DNA from: Streptomyces musisoli | GTDB lineage: Bacteria; Actinomycetota; Actinomycetes; Streptomycetales; Streptomycetaceae | NCBI RefSeq assembly: GCF_016741855.1 | Contig: NZ_JAERRH010000010.1 | Location: 1-64,000 of the forward strand | DNA: 64,000 bases | Reading direction: 5' to 3' | In this document: one piece after another, positions 32,027 to 39,766 of the stretch | How the letters are laid out: every line of letters begins with the position of its first letter | Position numbering within the stretch: the stretch's first letter is position 1 | Notes under the pieces: generated by a model | Told to the model about the DNA's origin: nothing | The model's database searches: none | The model's input: only the letters and a program-made list of their open reading frames with translations | Position numbers and translations under genes: made by a program

Positions 32027-34159
32027 TCAGCCGTTGCGCTTCCAGCGCGGCTTGTCCTCACGGCGGCCGAAGGAACCACCACGGTGGTCGTCACGGCGGC
32101 CGTAGGGGCGGTCGTGGCCGCCGGAGCGGAAGCCCGGGCGGTCGTCGCGGCGGTCACGGTTGAACGGACGGTCGCTGCCCCGGTGCCCGCCGCGCTCGTC
32201 CCGGCGGAAACCGCTCCGGTCGTCGCGGCGCTCGAAGGAGCGGCCACCGCGGTCACGGTCGAACGGACGGCGCTCGCCACGGTCGTCGCGGCGCTCGAAG
32301 CCACGGCCACCCCGGTCGTCACGGCGCTCGCCACGGTCGTCACGGCGCTCGAAGCCACGGCCACCCCGGTCACCCCGGTCCTCACGGCGCTCGAAACCAC
32401 GGTCACGGTCACGGTCGAACGGACGGCGGTCGCCACGGTCGTCGCGACGCTCGAAGCCACGGCCACCCCGGTCACCCCGGTCCTCACGGCGCTCGAAACC
32501 ACGGTCACGGTCACGGTCGAACGGACGGCGGTCGCCACGGTCGTCACGGCGCTCGAAGCCACGGCCACCCCGGTCACCCCGGTCCTCGCGGCGCTCGAAG
32601 CCTCGCCGCTCCCGGCGCTCGTACGGGGCCGCGGCCGCCGGGCGCTCCTCGCGCTCCGCCGGCTCCTCGGCCACGGCCAGCTCCTCCGCGGCCGTCGCCT
32701 GGGCCTCGGCCACCGCGGCCTCCGGGTCCTCGCCGCGCTCGCGGGCGACCCGGGCGACCAGCCGGTCGGCCTCCTCGCGCAGCTCGGCCGCACGGCGCTG
32801 GGCGCGCTCCAGCTGCTTGGTGAGCTGGGCGACCTCGCGCTCGGCCTGCTGGGCCGCGTTGGCCGCGGACTCGGACTGGACCTCGGTCATGGAGCGGGCG
32901 CCGGTGATCTCGGCGACCTCCGGGTCGAAGGCGCCCGCGCCCTGGATGATGTGGCGCGCGGCGTCGACGCCGGCGTCCTCCATGAGGCGGAAGATCTGGC
33001 GGCGCTGGTGCGGCAGGGACAGGGAGACGACCGTGCCGGTACGGCCCGCGCGGGCGGTACGGCCGGCCCGGTGCAGGTAGTCCTTGTGGTCGCCGGCCGG
33101 GTCCACGTTCAGCACCAGGTCGATGCCGTCGACGTGGATGCCGCGCGCGGCGACGTCGGTGGCTACCAGGACGTTGACGTAACCGTCCTTGAAGTCGGCC
33201 AGGGTGCGGGTACGGGCGCCCTGGGTCATGCCGCCGTGCAGCGCGTCGGCCTTCACACCGGCCTCGCGCAGCTGCTCGGCGACGCGGTCGGCGCCCAGCT
33301 GGGTGCGGACGAAGATGATCGTGCGGCCCTTGCGGGAGGCGATCGCGGCGGTGACCGGCGCCTTGTCCTTCGGCTTCACGATGAGGATGTGGTGCGACAT
33401 GGTCGTCACCGCGCCCTGGGCCGCGTCCACCTCGTGGGAGACGGGGTTGTTCAGGTAGCGGTCGACGAGGGTCTGGATCTCGTTCTCCATGGTGGCGGAG
33501 AAGAGCATGCGCTGGCCGCCGGCCGGGACCTGGTCGAGCAGCTCGGTGACCTCGGGCAGGAAGCCCAGGTCGGACATCTGGTCGGCCTCGTCCAGGACCG
33601 CGATCTGCACGTCCTCCAGGGAGCAGGCGCCGCGGTTGATGATGTCGCGCAGGCGGCCCGGGGTGGCGACGAGGATGTCGACGCCGCGCTCCAGGGCGTA
33701 GATCTGGTTGCCCATGGACGTACCGCCGCAGACGACCTTCATCTTCAGGCCGACGACGTCGCCGTACGGCTGGAGGGCGTCCGCGACCTGCATGGCCAGC
33801 TCACGGGTCGGGGTGAGGATGACGGCGCGGGGCCGCTTCTTCTCGGTGCGGCCGCCGGCCAGCTGGGCCAGGGTCGGCAGACCGAAGGAGAGGGTCTTGC
33901 CGGAGCCGGTGCGGCCACGGCCGAGGATGTCCTTGCCGGCCAGGGCGTCCGGGATGGTCGCGGCCTGGATCGGGAAGGGGGTGGTCACGCCGTTCTGCGC
34001 GAGCTTGCGCACGACGCCCTCGGGCAGGCCGAGGTCGGCAAAGGTGATCTGGGGGGTGGTGTCAGCGGCCTCGACGGCCTCGGTGACCTCGGTCGTCACG
34101 TCCACGAGCTCGTTCTCGTTCTCGGGCATGACGATCTGATCAGTACTGGACACGGACAT
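32027..34159 (-). CDS. DEAD-box ATP-dependent RNA helicase with RGG-like repeat tail
   Basis: A 710-residue helicase. Motifs in order: Q-motif region FADLGLPEGVVRKLAQNGVTTPFPIQ, Walker A GRTGSGKT, PTRELA, TPGR, DEAD (LDEADQM), SAT, HGGMTQGAR, TDVAARGIHVDGIDL and HRAGRTARAG. A coiled coil (about 430-480) is followed by a disordered Arg/Asp/Gly tail (about 515-710) with a 34-residue repeat (RGFERREDRGDRGG...). It unwinds structured RNA, probably in cold adaptation, ribosome assembly or mRNA decay, and the tail should bind RNA. The ATG at 34159 gives MSVSSTDQ; 34129 is an alternative. Confidence 0.94.
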   Translation of the reverse strand: MSVSSTDQIVMPENENELVDVTTEVTEAVEAADTTPQITFADLGLPEGVVRKLAQNGVTTPFPIQAATIPDALAGKDILGRGRTGSGKTLSFGLPTLAQLAGGRTEKKRPRAVILTPTRELAMQVADALQPYGDVVGLKMKVVCGGTSMGNQIYALERGVDILVATPGRLRDIINRGACSLEDVQIAVLDEADQMSDLGFLPEVTELLDQVPAGGQRMLFSATMENEIQTLVDRYLNNPVSHEVDAAQGAVTTMSHHILIVKPKDKAPVTAAIASRKGRTIIFVRTQLGADRVAEQLREAGVKADALHGGMTQGARTRTLADFKDGYVNVLVATDVAARGIHVDGIDLVLNVDPAGDHKDYLHRAGRTARAGRTGTVVSLSLPHQRRQIFRLMEDAGVDAARHIIQGAGAFDPEVAEITGARSMTEVQSESAANAAQQAEREVAQLTKQLERAQRRAAELREEADRLVARVARERGEDPEAAVAEAQATAAEELAVAEEPAEREERPAAAAPYERRERRGFERREDRGDRGGRGFERRDDRGDRRPFDRDRDRGFERREDRGDRGGRGFERRDDRGDRRPFDRDRDRGFERREDRGDRGGRGFERRDDRGERRDDRGGRGFERRDDRGERRPFDRDRGGRSFERRDDRSGFRRDERGGHRGSDRPFNRDRRDDRPGFRSGGHDRPYGRRDDHRGGSFGRREDKPRWKRNG
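32215..32600. repeat. 102-bp tandem repeat in the helicase tail
   Basis: Two nearly identical 102-bp units plus partial copies encode the 34-residue Arg/Asp/Gly repeat. Near-identity at the DNA level, including silent positions, points to recent duplication or gene conversion. Confidence 0.8.
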
Positions 34160-34902
34160 GCGAATGCGAAACCTTCCGGAGTCTCTTCGGCACGCGCCCG
34201 TCAACTCCGTGAGTCGCATTACGACCGCCTCAATGCGGTCCGCCACGGCAAGGGAGAGTACGCGCCACACGGCGCGCTCTGTGGTGGCGCCGGGCAAATG
34301 GGATCAAACGATCTACCACCATACGCACCTCCCACCCCCGAAGGCAAACCGGTCCGTGGGGCCGGTCGTCGGCGCGACGCCCCCGATCTCGGTTCCGATC
34401 ACCCCGCCCGCGCCTTCGTCGCAGGTCGCCGCGTCCCTGCGCGCCTCCGTCGCGGATACCTTCCCGTCGGCGTCTATGGCCGACGTCACTCCCCCGCCGC
34501 CGCGACGGCGCTCGGCCACCCGACGACGTGCGCTCGCGCCGCTCCGCGATCAGGTGTCGGCGGTCGACAGTCCGCGGTCGGCAGTCGGCGGTCGGCAGTC
34601 GGCGGACGGTGATCGGCGGTCGGCAGTCGGCAGTCGGCGGACGGCGGACGGTGATCGGCGGTCGGCAGTCGGCAGTCGGCGGACGGCGGACGGTGATCGG
34701 CGGTCGGCAGTCGGCAGTCGGCGGACGGCGGACGGCGGACGGTGATCGGCGGTCGGCAGTCGGCAGTCGGCAGTCGGCAGTCGGCAGTCGGCAGTCGGCA
34801 GTCGGCGGACGGTGATCGGCGGTCGGCGGTCGGCGGTCGGCAGTCGGCGATGTCGCACGGGCCGCACCGCGAGGGGTCTCCGTCCCGCCGCCGGAGACGG
34901 CG
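34160..34902. other. Helicase upstream region and heptamer satellite
   Basis: The first 400 bp is upstream of the helicase and has no supported gene. The rest (about 34560-34850) is a satellite of 7-bp units, described separately. Confidence 0.6.
34560..34850. repeat. Heptanucleotide satellite (CGGCAGT / CGGCGGT / CGGCGGA)
   Basis: About 290 bp built from 7-bp units. The marker heptamer GGTGATC recurs at 34608, 34650, 34692, 34741 and 34811, at spacings of 42, 42, 49 and 70 bp, all multiples of seven. CGGCAGT is repeated about eight times in succession near 34750-34805. Because 7 is not a multiple of 3, all frames stay open and the long frames across it are artefacts. Confidence 0.9.
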
Positions 34903-35439
34903 TCATACCGCCACGCCCGCCGCGGGCGCCGGCTCCCGCTGGACCAGCTGCGGCCCCGTCTCCTCGTGCGCCGACGAGGACGGCTCGGCCGACGGCTGCT
35001 CCGAGACGGGCGGCGGCGGGGTCGAGGCCGGCGGCTCGGGCGGGGCGGAGCTGGCCGGGGGCGTCGGCGGCACCTCGGTCGGCGCCGGGTCCCCGGGCGG
35101 GTCGGTCGTCCCCGGCTCGCCCGGCTTCCCGGGCGTTCCCGGTTTCCCGGGCTTCCCCGACGCGCTGCCCGTGCCCGACGGGCCGGCCGGCGCCGAGGCC
35201 GACCGCCCCGGCTTGGCCTTGCCGCCGTGCCCGCGCTTGCCGTCACCGATCACGTCCTCGTCGGCGAAGCCGCGCACGTCCGCCACCGGCGCGCCGCCGG
35301 GCGCCTCACCGCCGCGCTGCCCCGCCGAGTGGGAGGGCCGGGCCCGGCCCGCGTCGTCGCCCACGTTCACACAGCCGGCGGCGGCGGTGACGGCCAGCAC
35401 CGTGACAGCGAGACGGACGGGTACGTTCAAGGGGCGCAC
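34903..35439 (-). CDS. Lipoprotein with collagen-like Gly-X-Y and Pro-rich tail
   Basis: A 178-residue secreted lipoprotein. The signal peptide RPLNVPVRLAVTVLAVTAAAGC has a lipobox ending AAGC (about residue 22). The mature part is disordered and contains Gly-X-Y triplets GKPGKPGTPGKPGEPG (about 95-110), then a Pro/Ser/Thr-rich tail. The GTG at 35439 is chosen because GGAGG lies 8 bp upstream; the frame is open to a TTG further out that lacks one. Function unknown. It lies between the heptamer satellite and the zincin gene. Confidence 0.7.
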   Translation of the reverse strand: MRPLNVPVRLAVTVLAVTAAAGCVNVGDDAGRARPSHSAGQRGGEAPGGAPVADVRGFADEDVIGDGKRGHGGKAKPGRSASAPAGPSGTGSASGKPGKPGTPGKPGEPGTTDPPGDPAPTEVPPTPPASSAPPEPPASTPPPPVSEQPSAEPSSSAHEETGPQLVQREPAPAAGVAV

Positions 35440-35755
35440 AGCGGCCACCTCCGGGGGCAAGGAAAGGAGTCAACCTGCCCAACTCCCGCCGCCCACAAGA
35501 GGACACGCGCCCCGCGCGCATCGGCGCACAGCCCCACGGCAGGCGGCGCACGGCCCCACCGGTATCAGCGCCCCCTGCGCATGCCCCCGCGCCGGCGCCC
35601 GCCCTGCGCACCGGCGCTACGGCCGTACACGCCCGCGCGCACAGCCGCAGCGCACACCGGTAGCGCTCAGCAGTAGTACGCGGCCGGGGTGCGTGGCCGC
35701 GGCGCTCAGCCGTGGTGCGCGGCCGCGGCTCAGCCGTAGCGCTCACCCGTGGCGC
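35440..35755. other. Intergenic region
   Basis: GC-rich, no supported gene. Short repeats of GCTCAGCCGT and GCTCACCCGT occur at 35700-35765, next to the end of the zincin gene. Confidence 0.4.
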
Positions 35756-36106
35756 TCACCCGTAGCCGAGGGCGTGCAGCCGGGTGTCGTCGATGCCGAA
35801 GTGGTGGGCGATCTCGTGCACCACGGTCACCTCGGTCTCGGCGACCACGTCCTCCCGGCTCTCGCACATCCTGAGCGTCGGCCCCCGGTAGACGGTGATC
35901 CGGTCCGGCAGGACACCCGCGTACCACTCGCCCCGGTCGGTCAGCGGTGTCCCCTCGTAGAGCCCGAGCAGCTCGGGATCGTCGGCGGGCGGTTCGTCCT
36001 CGACGAACACCGCGACGTTGTCCATCAGCCGTGTCAGCTCCGGCGGAATCCGGTCGAGCGCCTCGGCGACCAGTTCCTCGAACTCCTCGCGCGTCATCTC
36101 CAGCAC
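35756..36106 (-). CDS. Metallopeptidase-family (zincin-like) protein
   Basis: A 116-residue protein of the short actinobacterial zincin family. The zinc motif is TVVHEIAHHFGIDDTRL (HExxH, about 96-100 from the GTG). EEFEELVAEALDRIPPEL and GLYEGTPL are conserved blocks. Related small zincins usually have no known substrate. The start is the GTG at 36106 (VLEMTREEF); the ATG at 36097 is an alternative, but its only GGAG directly abuts the codon. It is divergent from the metallophosphoesterase gene. Confidence 0.82.
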   Translation of the reverse strand: MLEMTREEFEELVAEALDRIPPELTRLMDNVAVFVEDEPPADDPELLGLYEGTPLTDRGEWYAGVLPDRITVYRGPTLRMCESREDVVAETEVTVVHEIAHHFGIDDTRLHALGYG

Positions 36107-36190
36107 GTGGACATTGTCCGGTACGGACGGCCCCGTGCGAGAGTGCCGGACCGTCGCATATCCGCGCCGGGCCACGGGCATACGGGACCA

Positions 36191-37750
36191 ATGGCCCGCG
36201 TCCCCCTCGCAGCCCTGAGCACCATGCCGAACCGGACCTGGAACCGCACACGAACCGCCCGCACCCGTCCGCTCCCCCGTCTCGAACTCGCCGCCCGCCC
36301 CCGCCCCTGGCCGCGCGCCCTCGGGCTCACGACGGTCGTCCTCGTCGGCGCCTGGCTGGGCCTGCTCGTCGTCGGCAACGTCCGGGCCCCGGTCGGCCCG
36401 ATGGACACGACGATGGCGCTGCGCCCCTCCGTCACCGGCGGCACGAAGATCAACATCTCTCCGCTGGGCGACCTCAGCCTGGACAGTCACGTGGCCCCGG
36501 TCCGGCTGGAGGTCAACGTCGACCGGCTGGACCCGGAGCGCTCCCAGGCCCTGGTCGACCACCCCGAACGGCTCTCCGGGCTCCAGGACGAGGTCGCCCG
36601 GGACGTCGGGCACGGCACGCTGGACCTGGCCGTGCGGTCCTGCGTCGCCGTGGTCTCCGGGGCCACGGCCCTCGGCCTCGCCGTCTACCGCCGCCCGCGC
36701 CGGGCCCTGGCCGCCGGCGGGCTGGCCCTGGCCCTGCTGGCCGCCTCGGGCGCGTCGGCGTACGCCACCTGGAACCCGAAGTCGGTCCTGGAGCCGAGGT
36801 TCTCCGGGCTGCTCAGCTCGGCGCCGTCCGTGGTCGGCAACGCCCGCAGCATCGTCACGGAGTTCGACGTCTACCAGAAGGAACTGGCGCGCCTGGTGAC
36901 GAACGTGACGAAGCTCTACGACGTCACGTCCACGCTCCCGGCCTACCGGCCGGACCCCTCCACCATCCGGGTCCTGCACGTCTCCGACATCCACCTCAAC
37001 CCGGCGAGCTGGAAGATCATCGGTTCGCTGGTGAAGCAGTACCAGGTGAACGTGATCGTCGACTCCGGGGACACGATGGACCACGGCGCGGCGGCGGAGA
37101 ACGGGTTCCTGGACCCGGTCCGGGACCTGGGCGTGCCGTACGTCTGGGTGCGCGGCAACCACGACTCCCGGACCACCCAGCGCTATCTGGAGCGGATGAA
37201 GAACGCGCACGTCCTGGACGACGGCCGGGCGGAGACGGTGGCGGGCCTGCGGTTCGCCGGCATCGGTGATCCGCAGTTCACCCCCGACCGTTCGGTGGTG
37301 GCGGGCAGCGAGGCCTCCGAGGAGCTGGCGGGCGCCCGGCTGGCCAGCGCCCTGCGCGACCAGCAGGCGGCCGGCACCCCCGCGGACGTGGCCGTGGCGC
37401 ACGAGCCGTCCGCCGCCCGGGAGACGGACGGCCTGGTGCCGCTGGTGCTCTGCGGGCATCTGCACCACGAGGGGACGGAGATGCTGCCGTACGGCACGCG
37501 GCTGCGCATGGAGGGCTCGACCGGCGGCAGCGGGCTGCGTGCCGTGGAACACAAGTACCCCGCTCCGATCGAGGCCTCGATCCTCTACTTCGACCGGGAC
37601 AGCCGCAGGCTCCAGGCCTGGGACGCGATCCGGCTGGGGGGACTGGGGCTGACAACGGCCGAGGTCAGCCGTCATCTGGCGGACGAGAACCAGCCCGGGG
37701 CCACACGCTCGCCCGCCCCCTCGTCCGGCACCGTCACGGCCTCGCCGTAA
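36191..37750 (+). CDS. Membrane-anchored metallophosphoesterase
   Basis: A 519-residue protein with two N-terminal hydrophobic segments (ALGLTTVVLVGAWLGLLVVG near 40-60 and RALAAGGLALALLAASGAS near 175-195). The C-terminal calcineurin-like domain (about 255-480) has all metal motifs: VSDIHLN, DSGDTMDHG, RGNHDS and CGHLHHEG. The catalytic part should face outside or be membrane-associated. The ATG at 36191 or 36224 could be the start; neither has a good ribosome binding site. Substrate unknown. It stands just before the tRNA-Glu promoter. Confidence 0.88.
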   Translation: MARVPLAALSTMPNRTWNRTRTARTRPLPRLELAARPRPWPRALGLTTVVLVGAWLGLLVVGNVRAPVGPMDTTMALRPSVTGGTKINISPLGDLSLDSHVAPVRLEVNVDRLDPERSQALVDHPERLSGLQDEVARDVGHGTLDLAVRSCVAVVSGATALGLAVYRRPRRALAAGGLALALLAASGASAYATWNPKSVLEPRFSGLLSSAPSVVGNARSIVTEFDVYQKELARLVTNVTKLYDVTSTLPAYRPDPSTIRVLHVSDIHLNPASWKIIGSLVKQYQVNVIVDSGDTMDHGAAAENGFLDPVRDLGVPYVWVRGNHDSRTTQRYLERMKNAHVLDDGRAETVAGLRFAGIGDPQFTPDRSVVAGSEASEELAGARLASALRDQQAAGTPADVAVAHEPSAARETDGLVPLVLCGHLHHEGTEMLPYGTRLRMEGSTGGSGLRAVEHKYPAPIEASILYFDRDSRRLQAWDAIRLGGLGLTTAEVSRHLADENQPGATRSPAPSSGTVTASP

Positions 37751-37756
37751 ACCGTT

Positions 37757-37786
37757 TTGGCGATACCCCCCGGCATCCCATATGCT
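37757..37786 (+). promoter_or_regulatory. Promoter of the tRNA-Glu/Asp/Phe cluster
   Basis: TTGGCG (37757-37762), 18-bp spacer, TATGCT (37781-37786), 44 bp before tRNA-Glu. It fits a vegetative sigma-70-type promoter. Confidence 0.6.
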
Positions 37787-37830
37787 TCTCACGTCCCCGA
37801 CGCGCTGAGAAGCGCCCAGGCGGGCCGATA

Positions 37831-37903
37831 GCCCTCATCGTCTAGCGGCCTAGGACGCCGCCCTTTCAAGGCGGTAGCACGGGTTCGAATCCCGTTGGGG
37901 GCA
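37831..37903 (+). tRNA. tRNA-Glu (TTC)
   Basis: A 73-nt cloverleaf starting GCCCTCATCGTCTAGCGGCC, with anticodon loop CTTTCAA, T-arm CGGGTTCGAATCCCG and acceptor 3' side TGGGGGC. CCA is not encoded. Confidence 0.95.
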
Positions 37904-37939
37904 CGCATTACCGTGTGCGACACTGTTGCACGCACGCTT

Positions 37940-38014
37940 GGTCCTGTGGAGCAGTTTGGAGTGCTCGCCACCCTGTCAAGGTGGAGGCCGCGGGTTCAAA
38001 TCCCGTCAGGACCG
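37940..38014 (+). tRNA. tRNA-Asp (GTC), copy 1
   Basis: A 75-nt cloverleaf, GGTCCTG...CAGGACC with G73. The anticodon stem-loop CCACCCTGTCAAGGTGG reads GTC. It is identical over its whole length to the copy at 43809-43883. Confidence 0.95.
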
Positions 38015-38016
38015 CT

Positions 38017-38036
38017 GGTGTTTCACGTGAAACACC
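38017..38036. other. parS centromere site
   Basis: The perfect 20-bp palindrome GGTGTTTCACGTGAAACACC contains the 16-bp consensus parS TGTTTCACGTGAAACA (38019-38034). ParB binds such sites near oriC to condense and segregate chromosomes. In S. coelicolor many lie within a few hundred kilobases of oriC, and this gene neighbourhood is in that zone as I recall. It sits exactly between tRNA-Asp and tRNA-Phe, a gap of 24 bp, so ParB binding and tRNA transcription share the same DNA. Confidence 0.93.
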
Positions 38037-38038
38037 GT

Positions 38039-38112
38039 GGCTGGGTAGCTCAGTTGGTACGAGCGTCCGCCTGAAAAGCGGAAGGTCGCCGGTTCGACCC
38101 CGGCCCCAGCCA
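38039..38112 (+). tRNA. tRNA-Phe (GAA)
   Basis: A 74-nt cloverleaf, GGCTGGG...CCCAGCC with A73. The anticodon stem-loop CCGCCTGAAAAGCGG reads GAA. T-arm is CGCCGGTTCGACCCCGG. It begins 3 bp after the parS palindrome. Confidence 0.95.
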
Positions 38113-38134
38113 CAGCCGCCCTGACCAGGGCCTG

Positions 38135-38165
38135 AGCCCCTCTCCAGCCTCGCTGGAGAGGGGCT
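38135..38165 (+). terminator. Terminator of the tRNA cluster
   Basis: AGCCCCTCTCCAGC, loop CTC, and a perfect 14-bp complement followed by CTTTC. Confidence 0.85.
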
Positions 38166-38209
38166 CTTTCGTGTCACCGACACCGACCGGTACGCCGACG
38201 GAGCAGACC

Positions 38210-38980
38210 ATGGTGAAGGCCCTACCGAACATCGACCCGGCCCTGCCGCTCGATCGGCACCCGGAGCGGGTCTGGTACACGTCCTACGGCTCCAACACGC
38301 ACCTGGACCGGCTCGCCGCCTACATCAGGGGCGGGCGCCCGCCCGGGGCGGCGCGGGAGTACCCCGGATGCCGCGACCCCGCCATGCCGGCCCGGTCGAT
38401 CCCGGTGGAACTGACCGGCGCCCTGTACTTCGCCACCGAATCGCTCGTCTGGGGCGGGGGGCGGGCCTTCTACGACCCACGGGTGAGCGGGCGGGTCCTG
38501 GCCCGAGCGCACTTGGTGACGAGCGGCCAGTTCGCCGACATCGCGGCCCAGGAGATGTACCGGGCGCCGGACGTGGACCTGGACCTGGAGGAGGTCCTCA
38601 CGCAGCGGCGCTCCGTACTGGGCGAGGGGCGTTACGAGACGCTCGTGTGCGCCGGTCAGCTGGAAGGCATGCCCGTGCTGACCTTCACGGCCCCCTGGGG
38701 GATGAACGACGTGCCGTGGGTTCCTCCCTCCGCCGCCTACGTCCGGTTCCTGGTCACGGGACTGCTGTCCGCCGGGGCCTGGGACATGGCGGCGATCGCC
38801 TCGTACGTCGCGGCCTGCCCCGGCGCGACCGACCACTGGTCGGCGGAGGACATCTCCGCACTCCTCGACACCGGACCCGATCACGGCACGGAATCCGAGC
38901 GACGCACCGGACCCGATCACGACAGCGGTCCCGATCACGCCGCCGGCCCGCAGCACGGCACCGGCCCGCGACACGGGTGA
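38210..38980 (+). CDS. Gamma-glutamylcyclotransferase-fold-like protein, His/Asp-rich tail
   Basis: A 256-residue protein of uncertain function. VWYTSYGSNTHLDRLAAYIRGG near residue 22 carries the YGSN motif of the GGCT/AIG2 fold, and TGALYFATESLVWGGGRAFYDP fits the same barrel. Homologues in Streptomyces are, as I recall, often labelled histone deacetylase, but no deacetylase metal motif is visible. The C-terminus (about 220-256) is a disordered run of GPDH/GPQH/GPRH repeats that could bind metal. The ATG at 38210 follows GGAGCAGACC; the frame is open to a GTG at 38171 that overlaps the terminator region. Confidence 0.7.
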   Translation: MVKALPNIDPALPLDRHPERVWYTSYGSNTHLDRLAAYIRGGRPPGAAREYPGCRDPAMPARSIPVELTGALYFATESLVWGGGRAFYDPRVSGRVLARAHLVTSGQFADIAAQEMYRAPDVDLDLEEVLTQRRSVLGEGRYETLVCAGQLEGMPVLTFTAPWGMNDVPWVPPSAAYVRFLVTGLLSAGAWDMAAIASYVAACPGATDHWSAEDISALLDTGPDHGTESERRTGPDHDSGPDHAAGPQHGTGPRHG

Positions 38981-39130
38981 GCGAGGCCATCGGGCCATGC
39001 CGGGACGCATCGGGCCACGACCGGGCGGGAAGAGCCGGGGCCGGTGTCTGTTGACGTGCCGCCTTGGCACCACCCCCGGTCGGCGCTACGTTCAGGCTGA
39101 TCACGCGCGGCGTGCGGGGGCGGGGGAGAC

Positions 39131-39451
39131 ATGAGCCGGGACGACGCCAGAGCCATTCGGGACACCGAGCTGGAGAAGGACCGCGCCCGGTACGGGCTGC
39201 TGGCGGTCGTCATCAGCAACCTCGCGATAGCCGGAGCCGCGGTCTTCGGCGTGTGGCAGCTCGACGGGGACAAGGCCGTGATCGTCGGCGTCCTCACCGC
39301 CGCGTTCACCGCCGTGAGCAGCATGACCACCGCCTACCTGGGCATCAAGGCCGTCTCCAACACCGCGAAGTCGATCGCCCTGGGAGACGGCCCGGCCCGC
39401 AGACACCCTGAGACCGCCCCGCCGCCCCCGCCCGACCGGCACGCCCCCTAG
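39131..39451 (+). CDS. Small two-helix membrane protein of unknown function
   Basis: A 106-residue protein with a charged N-terminus, two membrane segments (LLAVVISNLAIAGAAVFGVW about 24-43; AVIVGVLTAAFTAVSSMTTAYLGI about 49-72) and a Pro-rich cytoplasmic tail. The ribosome binding site GGGGGAGAC precedes the ATG. No recognisable family. It lies between the GGCT-like gene and hrpA, each apparently separate. Confidence 0.75.
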   Translation: MSRDDARAIRDTELEKDRARYGLLAVVISNLAIAGAAVFGVWQLDGDKAVIVGVLTAAFTAVSSMTTAYLGIKAVSNTAKSIALGDGPARRHPETAPPPPPDRHAP

Positions 39452-39766
39452 AACCCTTCGTCCGGCTCATGCCGGGCCGATCCAGGCAAAAGCCCCCGGC
39501 TCATGCCGCGCTGATCCAGGCAGAAGCTCCCAGGCCGCGCGGGCCGGGCGTCCGCCCGGACGGCGCTCGCACCGGATCACGAAGACCGCGCGGAAGACGA
39601 CCGCCCAGCCGGCGGGACCGGGAACGGCAACGCGTGCTGGTGACCCCGGAAGTGCACGGCGGTGCGCTCGGCGTTCGCCCGCCCCGCGTCCCTTCGGGGC
39701 CCCCGGCCCCGCCCGCGGTCAAATCGTTCGCGTGAATTTCGGCTGGGGTGAGATCCTGGACCGCGT
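39452..39766. repeat. Intergenic region with 34-bp direct repeat
   Basis: CCGGCTCATGCCGGGCCGAT (from 39462) and CCGGCTCATGCCGCGCTGAT (from 39496) start two 32-bp copies with few mismatches. No gene is supported in the rest, which should contain the hrpA promoter. Confidence 0.6.

Noticed and set aside
34528..34906. Open frames across the heptamer array
   Set aside because: A 7-bp repeat without stops leaves every frame open; no start signals.
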